From NCBI GenBank assembly GCA_965652025.1, contig CBFGTM010000004.1, positions 1 to 64,000 of the forward strand: a stretch of DNA of 64,000 nucleotides, in the 5' to 3' direction. The position numbers and the translations under genes are program-made. Source of the stretch: CAVVWJ01 sp965652025. Lineage in GTDB: Bacteria; Gemmatimonadota; Gemmatimonadetes; Gemmatimonadales; GWC2-71-9. Below the pieces are notes generated by a model. That model was given only the letters and a program-made list of their open reading frames with translations. It was not told where the DNA came from and did no database searches. This document shows, in pieces, positions 34,306-43,233 of the stretch. Numbering within the stretch: position 1 is the first letter of the stretch; each line of letters opens with the position of its first letter.

Positions 34306-35556
34306 TCAGGCCGCAATGGCCCGCTCCACGGCGTCATCGGCCGGCGCCCGTCCCTGACGAGTGAAGCGGTCGAAGAAATCGGCGGCCTGCTCCAAGTCGG
34401 CAGGGTGGAAGTAGTTGGGCCCGAGGGCACGACAGCCACCCATCGCCAAATCCGCCAGGTCGGCAGCGGTCCGCGCTATCGCCGGATCATGCAGCCCAAC
34501 CATACCGGCGCGATCGAGGAGAGCTGCATCGGGTGCTCCGAGCAGATCGTCGGCTGCAGGAAGGAAGTTCGGGTGGTACAAGAGCCCGGTTACGAGCGCG
34601 ATGGCCGCGGGGTACCAGCGCGGAGCGATGGCGTCCGGGGAACGCAGCTCGAGATGGCCCCTGGGCCGGACCTCGGGAAACAGGGTGCTGAGATGCTCCT
34701 CCCAGGCGTGGCGATCGGCTCGATCGAGCCAGGCCCCAAACGGCAGGTACTCTCCCGCAACAGTAGGAAGGAGAATGGCAGGCGCGGACAGCGCGAAATC
34801 GAGATACGCGTCCACCGGATGCTCCTCGTCGTATACAATGCCGGTTCGGGCTGGATCTACCTCCCGCCAAACCACGGCACGCTCGCTCGGGTGACCGGTG
34901 GGCTGGCCGGCATAGATCGGCGAGTTGGCGAATATGGCGCTGGCATAGGGAGCCAGGGCGTTGAGTACTCGCCAGCGAAGCCAAGGCTCAGGGCCGAAGT
35001 CGAAGCTCAATTGCAGTGAGGCAGTCTGTCGCATCATCCGAGCGCCGGCGGGTCCTCGGGTCGCGAGGTATTCGGCCATCCGCTCATAGCGAGTGGGCCG
35101 GAGCAGCAGCGGCGCATCTTCGATCGAATTGACCGGATCGATGCCGGATGCCACCAGCTCGATCCCTTCCTCGGCCGCGGCGGCACGCAACGGCAGCACC
35201 ACCGACCGGAGCAGCGACAGCAGACCGGTCGCCGAGCCGCAGGCTGGAGTGCTGTACTCCAGCTGGCCGCCCGGCTCGAAGGTGATGGCACCGCCTTCCG
35301 GGAGCTCGAAGCATGGGGTTCCCTTGGCAGTGGAGCCCTCCTGCCAGCCCTGACTGGCGCCACAGCGGCGAAGCAAAGGCAGTGTGGAAGTCACTCCATC
35401 GGCCTCGATCGGACAGCGGCGGCCAGTCAGCGAGTCCAGCGGCAGAAACTCCACCTCGGCGCCGACCCGGCGAGCCGCACCCGAGCCGGCAATACCGGCG
35501 CCAAACGTAGTGGACTCGAGGTCGTCCCGAAGCGCCGACGGGGTCAGGATGGTCAA
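34306..35556 (-). CDS. egtA: Glutamate--cysteine ligase, EgtA type
   Basis: Forms gamma-glutamylcysteine, the sulfur donor of EgtB. 416 residues of the GCS2 family: VGAEVEFLPLD near the start, GGQLEYSTPA, TASLQLSFDFG and RSPDAIAPRWYPAA. I place the start at a TTG that overlaps the egtD stop (TTGA) with GGAG seven bases upstream; a GTG 33 bases earlier is the alternative. Third gene of the egtB-egtD-egtA operon. Its presence implies the gamma-Glu-Cys route, which needs an EgtC amidohydrolase; neither egtC nor egtE is in this window. Confidence 0.88.
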   Translation of the reverse strand: MTILTPSALRDDLESTTFGAGIAGSGAARRVGAEVEFLPLDSLTGRRCPIEADGVTSTLPLLRRCGASQGWQEGSTAKGTPCFELPEGGAITFEPGGQLEYSTPACGSATGLLSLLRSVVLPLRAAAAEEGIELVASGIDPVNSIEDAPLLLRPTRYERMAEYLATRGPAGARMMRQTASLQLSFDFGPEPWLRWRVLNALAPYASAIFANSPIYAGQPTGHPSERAVVWREVDPARTGIVYDEEHPVDAYLDFALSAPAILLPTVAGEYLPFGAWLDRADRHAWEEHLSTLFPEVRPRGHLELRSPDAIAPRWYPAAIALVTGLLYHPNFLPAADDLLGAPDAALLDRAGMVGLHDPAIARTAADLADLAMGGCRALGPNYFHPADLEQAADFFDRFTRQGRAPADDAVERAIAA

Positions 35557-36539
35557 GCTCTGACTCCTACTACCAGGGCGAATAGGCACTCAGGATCGGG
35601 TCTCCAGTGCTGGATCCGCATCCCTGCGGCCGAGAACAGCTCCGCTATGCTGGCGCGATCGTGCTTACAGCTGATCTCGGTCCGGAGAGATTCGCCTCGA
35701 TCGAAGTGCACCAGCCCGATTCCGGGCACCCGGACCTGCTGTTCCACGGTCGAGACCAGATGCATCTCGATTCGATGGGTGACCGGTTCATAGAAGGCGC
35801 GATGCTCGAAGGTGTCGGGATTGAACTCTGCTCCCAGCTCGTGATTGAGCACCAGCAGCATATTCCGGTTGAACGCCGCGGTGACTCCCTGCGAATCGTT
35901 GTAGGCCGCCTCGATCCGGGCCACACTCTTCCGCAGATCCACTCCCAGGAGGAAACGGTCCTCCCGTCTCATCGCGTACCGGATCCGGCTCAGCAGCCGG
36001 ATGGCGGCAGGCGGATAAAAGTTTCCAATAGTGCCGCCCAGAAATGCATAGAGGGCAGGATGGAAGGCTATCGGAGGCGGACTGAACTCCTCGGCGATAT
36101 CGGCCACCACCGGCTCCACGGTCAGACCGGGGTACTCGCGACGAAGGCGGCTTGCGGTCTCGGTGAGAAAGCTCGAGCTCACGTCGATGGGCACGTACAG
36201 ATTGACCGTGCCGGCGGAGCGCATGGCGCTCAGGATGATCCGGCTCTTCTCGGCGCTCCCGGCCCCAAGCTCGATCAGAGTGCGGGTCCCCAGCTCCGCA
36301 ATCAGCCCTGGCATCCACTCCTGGAGCAAGGCGCGCTCGGTTCGGGTGGGGTAGTACTCCGGCAGCCGGGTGATCTCCTCGAACAGCTCGGAGCCGCGAT
36401 GATCGTAGAAATACTTGGGCGGCAGCTCCTTCTGAGGCGCGGACAAGCCGGCGGCGACCTCGGCCAGCATGCGGGGATCGGACCGCCGGTAGGCCGCGAC
36501 GGAGCCGCTAGTCCAGGGGGTAGTTGCGTTTTCAGCCAT
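35553..36539 (-). CDS. egtD: L-histidine N-alpha-methyltransferase
   Basis: Trimethylates histidine to hercynine with SAM, the first step of ergothioneine synthesis. 328 residues. Family motifs: LPPKYFYDHRGSELFEEITRLPEYYPTRTE at the start (in two parts), IELGAGSAEKSRIIL for SAM, FLGGTIGNF and the C-terminal FDRGESLRTEISCKHD. The ATG is inside the end of egtB (8-base overlap, ATGGCTGA), so translation is coupled; longer upstream frames overlap egtB and are ignored. Confidence 0.95.
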   Translation of the reverse strand: MAENATTPWTSGSVAAYRRSDPRMLAEVAAGLSAPQKELPPKYFYDHRGSELFEEITRLPEYYPTRTERALLQEWMPGLIAELGTRTLIELGAGSAEKSRIILSAMRSAGTVNLYVPIDVSSSFLTETASRLRREYPGLTVEPVVADIAEEFSPPPIAFHPALYAFLGGTIGNFYPPAAIRLLSRIRYAMRREDRFLLGVDLRKSVARIEAAYNDSQGVTAAFNRNMLLVLNHELGAEFNPDTFEHRAFYEPVTHRIEMHLVSTVEQQVRVPGIGLVHFDRGESLRTEISCKHDRASIAELFSAAGMRIQHWRPDPECLFALVVGVRA

Positions 36540-37854
36540 TGCGGACGCACCGGAAGCCGCTGAAGATCTGGCGGCGAATGGGGAAATCCCAATTGCGGAA
36601 AGTGTTGCGAATGGCACCCGGACGGGTGGCCCAGGAGCCTCCCCGCAGGACCTTGTAGTCGCTCCCGAAGAACACTTCCGAGTACTCCCGATAGGGGAAG
36701 CTCTCGAAACCAGGATAGGGCTGGAAATCGCTCGAAGTCCATTCCCAGACATCTCCCAGCATGCCGTAGCACCCGATGGGGGAGACGTTGTGCGGATAGG
36801 CGCCGACCGGGGCGGTCCCGAAACTCAGTTGATCGAGGTTGGCGAGATCCGGTGTCGGCAACTCCTCCCCCCAGGGATAGATCCGCTTGGTGCCGGTAGC
36901 CGGGTCCCATGACGCTGCTGCTTCCCACTCGAACTCGGTGGGAAGGCGCTTGTCCGCAAAACGAGCATAGGCCTCAGCCTCGTAGTAACACACGTGAGAG
37001 ACCGGGTGATCGGGCGCGACCGGACCGCTTCGATCCATGCTCCGGGCGTTCCAGCTGCCGTCGAGCCGGGTCCAATACTTCGGCGCCTGGACTCCGGATT
37101 CCTGAAGCCAGGCCCACCCGGCGTCGGACCAGAGTTCCCGGGAGCGGTAACCGCCGGACTCGATGAAGCGCTCGAAGTCACCGTTGGTCACCGGGTTCAC
37201 ATCGATCCAGAAAGGCTCCAGGAGAGCCGGGTGACGGCTTCGTTCATTGTCGTAGGCAGCGGCCCGGTCGTCGGTTCCGATCTCCACCACGCCACCGGGA
37301 AAGAGCGTCATCGAATCACTCTTGCCCCCTGCCTTTCGAGCCGGCGGGATCTCGAACCGCCGGCTGGGCCGGTAGAGCGCTCCCTGCTTCAGCTGGAGGG
37401 TCTGGAGAATGGTCTCGTTGTGCTGGTATTCGTGCTGCAGCACCATCTGATACACGTACCCGTCGCGGAGCAGTGGGTTGTTGGAATCGAGGTCCGCCGG
37501 AGACAAACGGTCGAGCACGCGCCGGCGAATCTCGGCCATGACTTCGCGGCAATGAACCAGGTCGGGCAGGGGAAGCGTGCCCCGCTCGCTCCGGGGATGC
37601 TCGAAGGGATTGAAGAGGCCGGGCATTTCCACGAACTCGATGGGACCATCGAGGTTGTGAGTCAGCCAGAGCTCCTCGAAGTGCGCGATGTGTCCCAGAT
37701 CCCAGAGGATGGGACTCATCAGCGGATCGTGCTGAGTCCGCAGCTCCTCATCACTCAGTGGCTCGAGGAGCAGGAAGGTGCGGGACCTTGCCTCTTCCAG
37801 ACTTCTCGCAATGGAATAGCGATCAACTGGACGGGTGGTGGATATGGCGGTCAT
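36532..37854 (-). CDS. egtB: Hercynine oxygenase (ergothioneine sulfoxide synthase)
   Basis: Non-haem iron enzyme joining the sulfur of gamma-Glu-Cys (or Cys) to hercynine. DinB-like N-terminal domain with the three iron ligands: His55 (GHIAHFEE), His141 and His145 (HEYQH). The C-terminal FGE-sulfatase domain has WEAAASWDP, IGCYGMLGDVWEWT, the YREYSEVFFG active-site loop and RGGSWATRPGAIRNTFRNW. 440 residues, normal. First gene of the operon, divergent from ada across a 230-bp region with a clear stem-loop. Compare the paralogue at 5784-6917, which has lost two ligands and the loop. Confidence 0.95.
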   Translation of the reverse strand: MTAISTTRPVDRYSIARSLEEARSRTFLLLEPLSDEELRTQHDPLMSPILWDLGHIAHFEELWLTHNLDGPIEFVEMPGLFNPFEHPRSERGTLPLPDLVHCREVMAEIRRRVLDRLSPADLDSNNPLLRDGYVYQMVLQHEYQHNETILQTLQLKQGALYRPSRRFEIPPARKAGGKSDSMTLFPGGVVEIGTDDRAAAYDNERSRHPALLEPFWIDVNPVTNGDFERFIESGGYRSRELWSDAGWAWLQESGVQAPKYWTRLDGSWNARSMDRSGPVAPDHPVSHVCYYEAEAYARFADKRLPTEFEWEAAASWDPATGTKRIYPWGEELPTPDLANLDQLSFGTAPVGAYPHNVSPIGCYGMLGDVWEWTSSDFQPYPGFESFPYREYSEVFFGSDYKVLRGGSWATRPGAIRNTFRNWDFPIRRQIFSGFRCVRNG

Positions 37855-37967
37855 GGGTCGCGTACCCGTCCGGGTAGGTTGTTCATGAAGCTCTGCCTAT
37901 GATATACGGCGGAATCCGCCGCTCCGCGAGCGCTGCTGCCCATGGAGTGGTAACGCGCTCCGGGATA

Positions 37968-38007
37968 ACCCGGTTCCGCTCTGTAACTTCGAGCGCAAGA
38001 ACCGGGT
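37968..38007. promoter_or_regulatory. Stem-loop in the egtB/ada divergent region
   Basis: ACCCGGTTC (37968-37976) pairs perfectly with GAACCGGGT (37999-38007); inside it CGCTC pairs with GAGCG. It sits between the divergent starts of egtB and ada, so it could be an operator or an RNA structure in either leader. Role inferred only from position. Confidence 0.45.
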
Positions 38008-38084
38008 AGTGCTCCCTGAGCGGCGATGCTAACATCATTGCGCCCACTGGAGTTGCCGTCGGTGAGCTATTGCCAGAATCGCCT

Positions 38085-39179
38085 ATGCTAAACCAGGACA
38101 CCGTGATACAGGTTGCTGACGAGGCAAAATGGGAGGCCGTCCTGACCCGGAACTCGCTCCGGGACGGGGAATTCGTATACGCCGTCGCCTCCACCGGGAT
38201 CTATTGCCGGCCTTCCTGTCCCTCCCGTCGCCCGTTGCGTGCCCGGGTCAGCTTTTTCGATACGCCGGACGCTGCCGAGGCCGGCGGATATCGTCCCTGC
38301 CGGCGCTGTGAGCCCCGGAACGGCCAGACTTCTGCGGCACGCCAGATCCTTGCTGCGCGGGAATACATCGACCGCCATCCGGATGAAAAAGTCACCCTGG
38401 AGCGGCTGGGCCAGATCGCGAAGATGAGTCCCTATCATCTGCAGCGCACCTTCAAGCGGCTGGTCGGAGTCAGCCCCAAGACCTACGCCAGTGCGCTGCG
38501 GCTGGAGCGGATGAAGTCCCGGCTCAAGAACGGCGATACGGTGAGCCGGGCGACCTATGAAGCCGGATACGGCTCCGGCAGCCGGGCATACGAGCATGCG
38601 CAGGCGCGGCTGGGCATGACTCCCGGACGTTATCGGAAGGGGGGCCGCGGGATGCACATCAAGTACGCGGTGGTCCCGAACGCTCTGGGTCAGGTTCTGG
38701 TCGCGGCTACCGACCGGGGGCTCTGTGCCGTGATGCTGGGCGACGACGCGTCGGGCCTGGAAGCCTCACTTCGGCAGGAGTATCCCGCGGCCGTCCTGGA
38801 AGCGACTGACGGCGAGCTCAAGGAGTACGCCAGCCAGGTCATGGACCAGATGTCCGGCGGCGAGGAGAGAGCGCCTCCGCTGGATGTCCAGGGCACTGCC
38901 TTCCAGTGGCAGGTTTGGGAAGCCTTGCGCCGCATTCCTGCCGGCGAGACCCGGTCCTATCAGGTCATCGCCCGCGAGCTGGGAAAGCCAGCAGCTGCTC
39001 GGGCAGTGGCTCGCGCCTGCGCCAGCAATCGCCTGGCGCTGGTCATCCCTTGCCACCGGGCAGTTCGGGAGTCCGGGGATTTGGGCGGCTACCGGTGGGG
39101 AGTCGAGCGGAAGCGGCAGATCCTGCGGCAGGAAGAAAGGAGGGATAGCCTAAGCGGCGGGACTGTGCCAGCTTCTTAG
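38085..39179 (+). CDS. ada: Ada bifunctional DNA alkylation repair protein and regulator
   Basis: Repairs methyl phosphotriesters and O6-methylguanine and activates the adaptive response. Order: N-terminal Ada zinc domain with Cys41 and Cys45 (GIYCRPSC) and CRRC (72-75); AraC-type helix-turn-helix (ERLGQIAKMSPYHLQRTFKRLVGVSPKTY); C-terminal alkyltransferase with PCHRAV (reactive Cys near 323) and GGYRWGVERKRQIL. Full length. ATG chosen over a TTG five codons upstream. It is divergent from the ergothioneine operon and precedes sufE by 26 bp. Confidence 0.95.
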   Translation: MLNQDTVIQVADEAKWEAVLTRNSLRDGEFVYAVASTGIYCRPSCPSRRPLRARVSFFDTPDAAEAGGYRPCRRCEPRNGQTSAARQILAAREYIDRHPDEKVTLERLGQIAKMSPYHLQRTFKRLVGVSPKTYASALRLERMKSRLKNGDTVSRATYEAGYGSGSRAYEHAQARLGMTPGRYRKGGRGMHIKYAVVPNALGQVLVAATDRGLCAVMLGDDASGLEASLRQEYPAAVLEATDGELKEYASQVMDQMSGGEERAPPLDVQGTAFQWQVWEALRRIPAGETRSYQVIARELGKPAAARAVARACASNRLALVIPCHRAVRESGDLGGYRWGVERKRQILRQEERRDSLSGGTVPAS

Positions 39180-39205
39180 GAAGAACATTCTCGACGAGTA
39201 CTTCA

Positions 39206-39625
39206 ATGCCGAGCCTGGACAACCTCATTCCCCGCTTCAAGGCGGTGGACCGCCAAACCAGGCTCCAGACCCTCCTCGATTACTCCAACAAGCTTCCGCC
39301 CTTACCGGCTCGGTTCGAGGCCGAGAAGGCACTGGGCCACAACCGTGTAAATGAGTGCCAGACCACGGTGTACCTCTTTGTCGAGGTCGATCAGGGACGG
39401 GTCCACCTCTATGCCGACATCCCCCGGGAAGCGCCTACGGTGCGGGGCTTTGTGTCGATGCTGGCCCGCACCCTCGAGGGGGCAAGTCCGGATGCGGTCG
39501 CGCAGCTCCCGATGGACCTGCTCGACCAATTGGGACTCAGTGAGACGCTCGGCATGACCCGCACCCAGGGACTGACCGCCATCCTGCACCGAATCAAGAG
39601 CTCCGTGGCCGCGGCCACCGGTTGA
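39206..39625 (+). CDS. sufE: SufE-type sulfur acceptor protein
   Basis: 139 residues. Receives persulfide sulfur from SufS and stimulates Fe-S cluster assembly. The reactive Cys is in VNECQTTVYLFVEVD; other family marks are ALGHNRVNEC and LGMTRTQGL near the end. No suf genes are adjacent. Its TGA overlaps the ATG of rho by one base (TGATG), so the two are coupled. Confidence 0.92.
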   Translation: MPSLDNLIPRFKAVDRQTRLQTLLDYSNKLPPLPARFEAEKALGHNRVNECQTTVYLFVEVDQGRVHLYADIPREAPTVRGFVSMLARTLEGASPDAVAQLPMDLLDQLGLSETLGMTRTQGLTAILHRIKSSVAAATG

Positions 39626-40746
39626 TGCTCGGCGTACTCGAGCTCACCGGGAGAGGCAGCGGATTCCTGCGCCGGAGGGAGGCGAGCTATCTCCCGGTGC
39701 GGGGCGACGTCCATGTGGGCGACCGGCTCATCCGCAGCTGCGGACTTCGGACCGGTGATGAGATCGACGGCTCGACCCGACCGGGCGGGAAAGGCAAAGG
39801 CCCCTCGCTCCAGACCGTCACGACCATCCACGGGAAGACACCGGAGGAGCTGCGCCAGAGGCCGGAGTTCAGTCGGCTGACCGCGATGCACCCCAACGAG
39901 CAGCTCCGGCTGGAAAGCAACGGAACGGGCGGGTCGGAATCCGAGTACACCAATCGGGTCATCGACCTTCTCTGCCCGCTGGGCAAGGGTCAGCGGGCGC
40001 TGGTCGTCGCTCCGGCCAAAGCCGGCAAGACGATGGTGCTGCAGTCCATCGCCCAGGGGGTGAGCGCGAATTATCCCACCGCCGACCTGTTCATTCTCCT
40101 GGTCGACGAACGTCCCGAGGAGGTGTTCGAGATGGAGGCGGCAGGCGTAGGCGAGGTAATCGCTTCCAGCTTCGACAATCCCGCCCAGCAGCACGTCTCT
40201 CTCGCGGAGCTCACCCTCGAGCGGGCCCGGCGGCGGGTGGAGCTGGGACAGGACGTGGTGCTGATCGTGGATTCGCTCACCCGGCTGGCGCGTGCCTACA
40301 ACACGGTGGAGAAGGGCACCGGCCGAACCCTGTCGGGGGGACTCGATGCCCAATCCCTGGAGAAACCCAAGCGATTCCTGGGCAGCGCGCGGCGAATCGA
40401 TCCGGCACAGGGCGGCGGCTCACTGACGATCATCGCCACTGCGCTGGTAGACACCGGCAGCAAAATGGATCAGGTGATCTTCGAGGAGTTCAAGGGAACC
40501 GGCAACAGCGAGCTGGTGCTGAGCCGGGAGCTGGCGGAACGGCGGATCTTCCCGGCGATCGATCTGGTAGCCAGCGCTACTCGGCGGGAGGAGCTCCTCC
40601 TGGACGGAGACACGCTGGCCGCATCACGAGTCTTGCGTCAGCGGCTCGGAGGGATGACGCCGATCAACGCCATGAATGACCTGCTCACCGACCTCAAGCG
40701 CAACCGCACCAACGCCGAGCTGGTTAAGTCCCTGGCTACAGTCTGA
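39625..40746 (+). CDS. rho: Transcription termination factor Rho, lacking the N-terminal Rho_N domain
   Basis: RNA-dependent ATPase that ends transcription. 373 residues against about 420 in E. coli. The cold-shock-like RNA-binding domain is present but starts at residue 2 (LGVLELTGRGSGFLRR), so the usual N-terminal helix bundle is missing. The motor is complete: Walker A APAKAGKT, Walker B VVLIVDSLTRLARAYNT, Q-loop/R-loop regions GRTLSGGLDAQSLEKPKRF and DTGSKMDQVIFEEFKGTGNSEL. The start overlaps the sufE stop, so an upstream extension is excluded. It may be the only Rho or a second paralogue. Its TGA abuts the TGA of the opposing amidohydrolase gene. Confidence 0.92.
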   Translation: MLGVLELTGRGSGFLRRREASYLPVRGDVHVGDRLIRSCGLRTGDEIDGSTRPGGKGKGPSLQTVTTIHGKTPEELRQRPEFSRLTAMHPNEQLRLESNGTGGSESEYTNRVIDLLCPLGKGQRALVVAPAKAGKTMVLQSIAQGVSANYPTADLFILLVDERPEEVFEMEAAGVGEVIASSFDNPAQQHVSLAELTLERARRRVELGQDVVLIVDSLTRLARAYNTVEKGTGRTLSGGLDAQSLEKPKRFLGSARRIDPAQGGGSLTIIATALVDTGSKMDQVIFEEFKGTGNSELVLSRELAERRIFPAIDLVASATRREELLLDGDTLAASRVLRQRLGGMTPINAMNDLLTDLKRNRTNAELVKSLATV

Positions 40747-42102
40747 TCAGTTCCTCGCAGCTTTGGCGATGGCCGCGAGCCGGCTCTCGATGGCGTCTTT
40801 GGAGAGCCAGCGCCCGTGGAGCATTACTCCGGCCCGACGCGAAGTATTCCGGATGTCGCTGAGGGGATTGCCCTCGAGCAGAACCAGGTCGGCCCGCTTC
40901 CCGACTTCGATCGTCCCGCTCTCCGCCAGCGTTCCAAAGAACACCGCCACATTGCGGGTCCCGGTCTCCAGCGCCTGATACGGTGTCAGCCCTGCCGCGA
41001 CCACGGCCTCGAGCTCTCGGTGAATCGAGTAGCCAGGCACGTTGTAGATCTGCGGTGCATCCGACCCCAGGAGCAGTCCCGCCCCCCCAGCGTGCAAGGC
41101 CCGGATCAGCTTGCGCCGGACTTCGAGCGTTTCCCGGGCTGATTCGGCCGAGGCGCCCGCCTCCCTCAAGATGGAGCCCTTCTCCTGAGCCCACCCGGCG
41201 AGCACGTCTGGCGGCACAAACCGCATCTCCGGCCGCCGCGCCAGAGCCTCAGCGCTCACGTCTGGACCCAGGTTCTCCATCAGTGTCTGGGTCGGGACAT
41301 TCCAGACCCCAGCCGCTTTCGTCGCCTCTACCAGCGACGCCATTCGCGATTGGTCCAGATGCTCTCCCAAGTTGAGTCCGAAGAACTGGGACTCCGCTGG
41401 ACCGAGCGGTGAATCAGCGCGGACCATGGCTTCGACGTAGCCGTCCAGATGGTCGATGCTGGCGTAGGGCACCTCGAGGGCACGCTGAAGCCCCACCTCC
41501 AGGGGGACGTGCCCGGCCAGGCGAAGGCCCGCTCGTTGCGCTGCCGCACTCAGCGAGTCGAACACCTCCCGCTTGATCCCGGGGTGGATCTTGATGAAGT
41601 CGTAGCCCGCTTCCTTTTGCTCGGCGACCCTGGTGAGGGCCGATTGCACCGTGGGAACAGTGTTGCCATTGAATGAGGGGCCGGAGGTATAGATCCAGGG
41701 GCTGATGACATTGGGGTTGGCAGCCTGGGCCCGGAGCTGGAGATGACGCGGGTGGCCCAGCATTCCCCGAATGGTAGTGATGCCGCCTGACACATAGAGG
41801 AACAGGGTCTGCTGCATCGTGATGCTGCTCGCCTGGCCACCGGGGATATGGGCATGCATCTCCGCCAGGCCGGGGATCAGAAACTTGCCCCGGCCGTCCA
41901 CTTGCACTGCTCCCGCGGGAACGGCGACCTCCTTGGCGGGTCCGACCTGTACGATCCGACCGCGCTGGACCAGCACAGTACTGTGGGGAAGCGTGCGCTC
42001 CCGGTCCATTGGAATGACCGTGACGTCGACGAACGCGACGGTGGTGTCGGCAAAGACCGGGGCCGAGCAGAGGAGGAGAGTGAGGCAGATGCTGTGCAGC
42101 AT
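40747..42102 (-). CDS. Exported amidohydrolase (imidazolonepropionase/prolidase-like)
   Basis: 451 residues with a cleavable signal peptide (LTLLLCSAPVFA). The fold is the metal-dependent amidohydrolase type: MHAHI (HxH), IKIHPG with possible carboxylated Lys, GHVPLEVG, SIDHLDGY and GSDAP with the catalytic Asp; composite beta-domain GKRADLVLLEGNPL near the end. Homologues hydrolyse cyclic amides or dipeptides in the periplasm, but the substrate is not clear. Last gene of the minus-strand run DUF1015-serA-serC-amidohydrolase, 7 bp after serC. Confidence 0.88.
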   Translation of the reverse strand: MLHSICLTLLLCSAPVFADTTVAFVDVTVIPMDRERTLPHSTVLVQRGRIVQVGPAKEVAVPAGAVQVDGRGKFLIPGLAEMHAHIPGGQASSITMQQTLFLYVSGGITTIRGMLGHPRHLQLRAQAANPNVISPWIYTSGPSFNGNTVPTVQSALTRVAEQKEAGYDFIKIHPGIKREVFDSLSAAAQRAGLRLAGHVPLEVGLQRALEVPYASIDHLDGYVEAMVRADSPLGPAESQFFGLNLGEHLDQSRMASLVEATKAAGVWNVPTQTLMENLGPDVSAEALARRPEMRFVPPDVLAGWAQEKGSILREAGASAESARETLEVRRKLIRALHAGGAGLLLGSDAPQIYNVPGYSIHRELEAVVAAGLTPYQALETGTRNVAVFFGTLAESGTIEVGKRADLVLLEGNPLSDIRNTSRRAGVMLHGRWLSKDAIESRLAAIAKAARN

Positions 42103-42109
42103 TACCGGC

Positions 42110-43219
42110 TCAGGTCCGCGCTGCTTCGGCTCGATTGGCGCGCTCGAATTCCTTCATGAACCGGACCAGCGCTTCAACGGCTGCAGGGGGGCAGGCGTTG
42201 TAAATGCTGGCTCGCATGCCGCCGACCGAGCGATGTCCCTTGAGCCCGTCGAGGCCCCGCTTGGTGGCTTCGTTGATGAACTTGGTTTCCAGCTCCTCAG
42301 TGGGAGCCCGGAAGCAGACGTTCATGAGCGAGCGGCTGTCCCGCTGGACGGTACCGCGGAAGAAATCGCTGCTGTCGAGGTAGTCGTAGAGCAGCCGGGC
42401 CTTCGACTCGTTGTGCTCCGCCATGGCAGAGAGACCGCCCTGGGACTGAATCCACTTGAACACCTCGCCCATGAAGTAGATCCCGAAGGTAGGCGGGGTG
42501 TTGTAGAGCGAGTTCTCGGCGGCATGAGTGCGGTATTGCAGCATGGTGGGCAGGTTCTTGGCTCCGGCCTCGATCAGGTCGTCGCGAATGATCACCAGCA
42601 CCACCCCGGACGGGCCGAGATTCTTCTGCGCACCGGCGTAGATCAGCCCGTATTTCCGGATGTCGATCGGCCGGCTGTACATGTCGCTGGACGTGTCTGC
42701 AATCAGGGGAACGCCGCTGGGAACCGGCGGCTCCGTCTTCCACTGGGTGCCGAAGATCGTGTTGTTGGTGGTGATGTGGACGTAGACCGGGCTCGGGGAG
42801 TACCGGATCTCGCTCGGCTGGGGGATGCGGTCGAAGTTGGTGCTCTCACTGGAGACCGCGATGTGCACCTTGCCGATAGGCTTGGCTTCCTTGACCGCCT
42901 TCTGGGACCAGACGCCGGTGACCAAGTAATCAGCAGTGCGGTCGGGGCCAAGCAGATTCATCGGCACCATGGCAAACTGGAGTGACGCCCCGCCCTGCAG
43001 AAAGAGAACCCGGTAGTTATCTGGAATGCCGGCCAGGTTGCGACAGGACTCCTCGGCCTCGGCGATGATCCGGTCGAAGACCTTGCCCCGGTGGCTGTGC
43101 TCCATGATGCCAATACCACTTCCGGCGACATTCCAGATGGCCTCCTGAGCCCGGTGGAGGACGGCCTCGGGAAGGGCGGCGGGTCCGGCGCTGAAGTTGA
43201 AGATGCGATCGGTAGTCAT
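42110..43219 (-). CDS. serC: Phosphoserine aminotransferase
   Basis: PLP enzyme converting 3-phosphohydroxypyruvate to phosphoserine (serine synthesis; also pyridoxine synthesis). 369 residues. Starts with the family RIFNFSAGPAALPE; the PLP lysine is in YAGAQKNLGPSG; C-terminal GMRASIYNACP motif present. Follows serA by 14 bp on the same strand. Confidence 0.96.
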   Translation of the reverse strand: MTTDRIFNFSAGPAALPEAVLHRAQEAIWNVAGSGIGIMEHSHRGKVFDRIIAEAEESCRNLAGIPDNYRVLFLQGGASLQFAMVPMNLLGPDRTADYLVTGVWSQKAVKEAKPIGKVHIAVSSESTNFDRIPQPSEIRYSPSPVYVHITTNNTIFGTQWKTEPPVPSGVPLIADTSSDMYSRPIDIRKYGLIYAGAQKNLGPSGVVLVIIRDDLIEAGAKNLPTMLQYRTHAAENSLYNTPPTFGIYFMGEVFKWIQSQGGLSAMAEHNESKARLLYDYLDSSDFFRGTVQRDSRSLMNVCFRAPTEELETKFINEATKRGLDGLKGHRSVGGMRASIYNACPPAAVEALVRFMKEFERANRAEAART

Positions 43220-43233
43220 AGTCGGAGTCGGGG

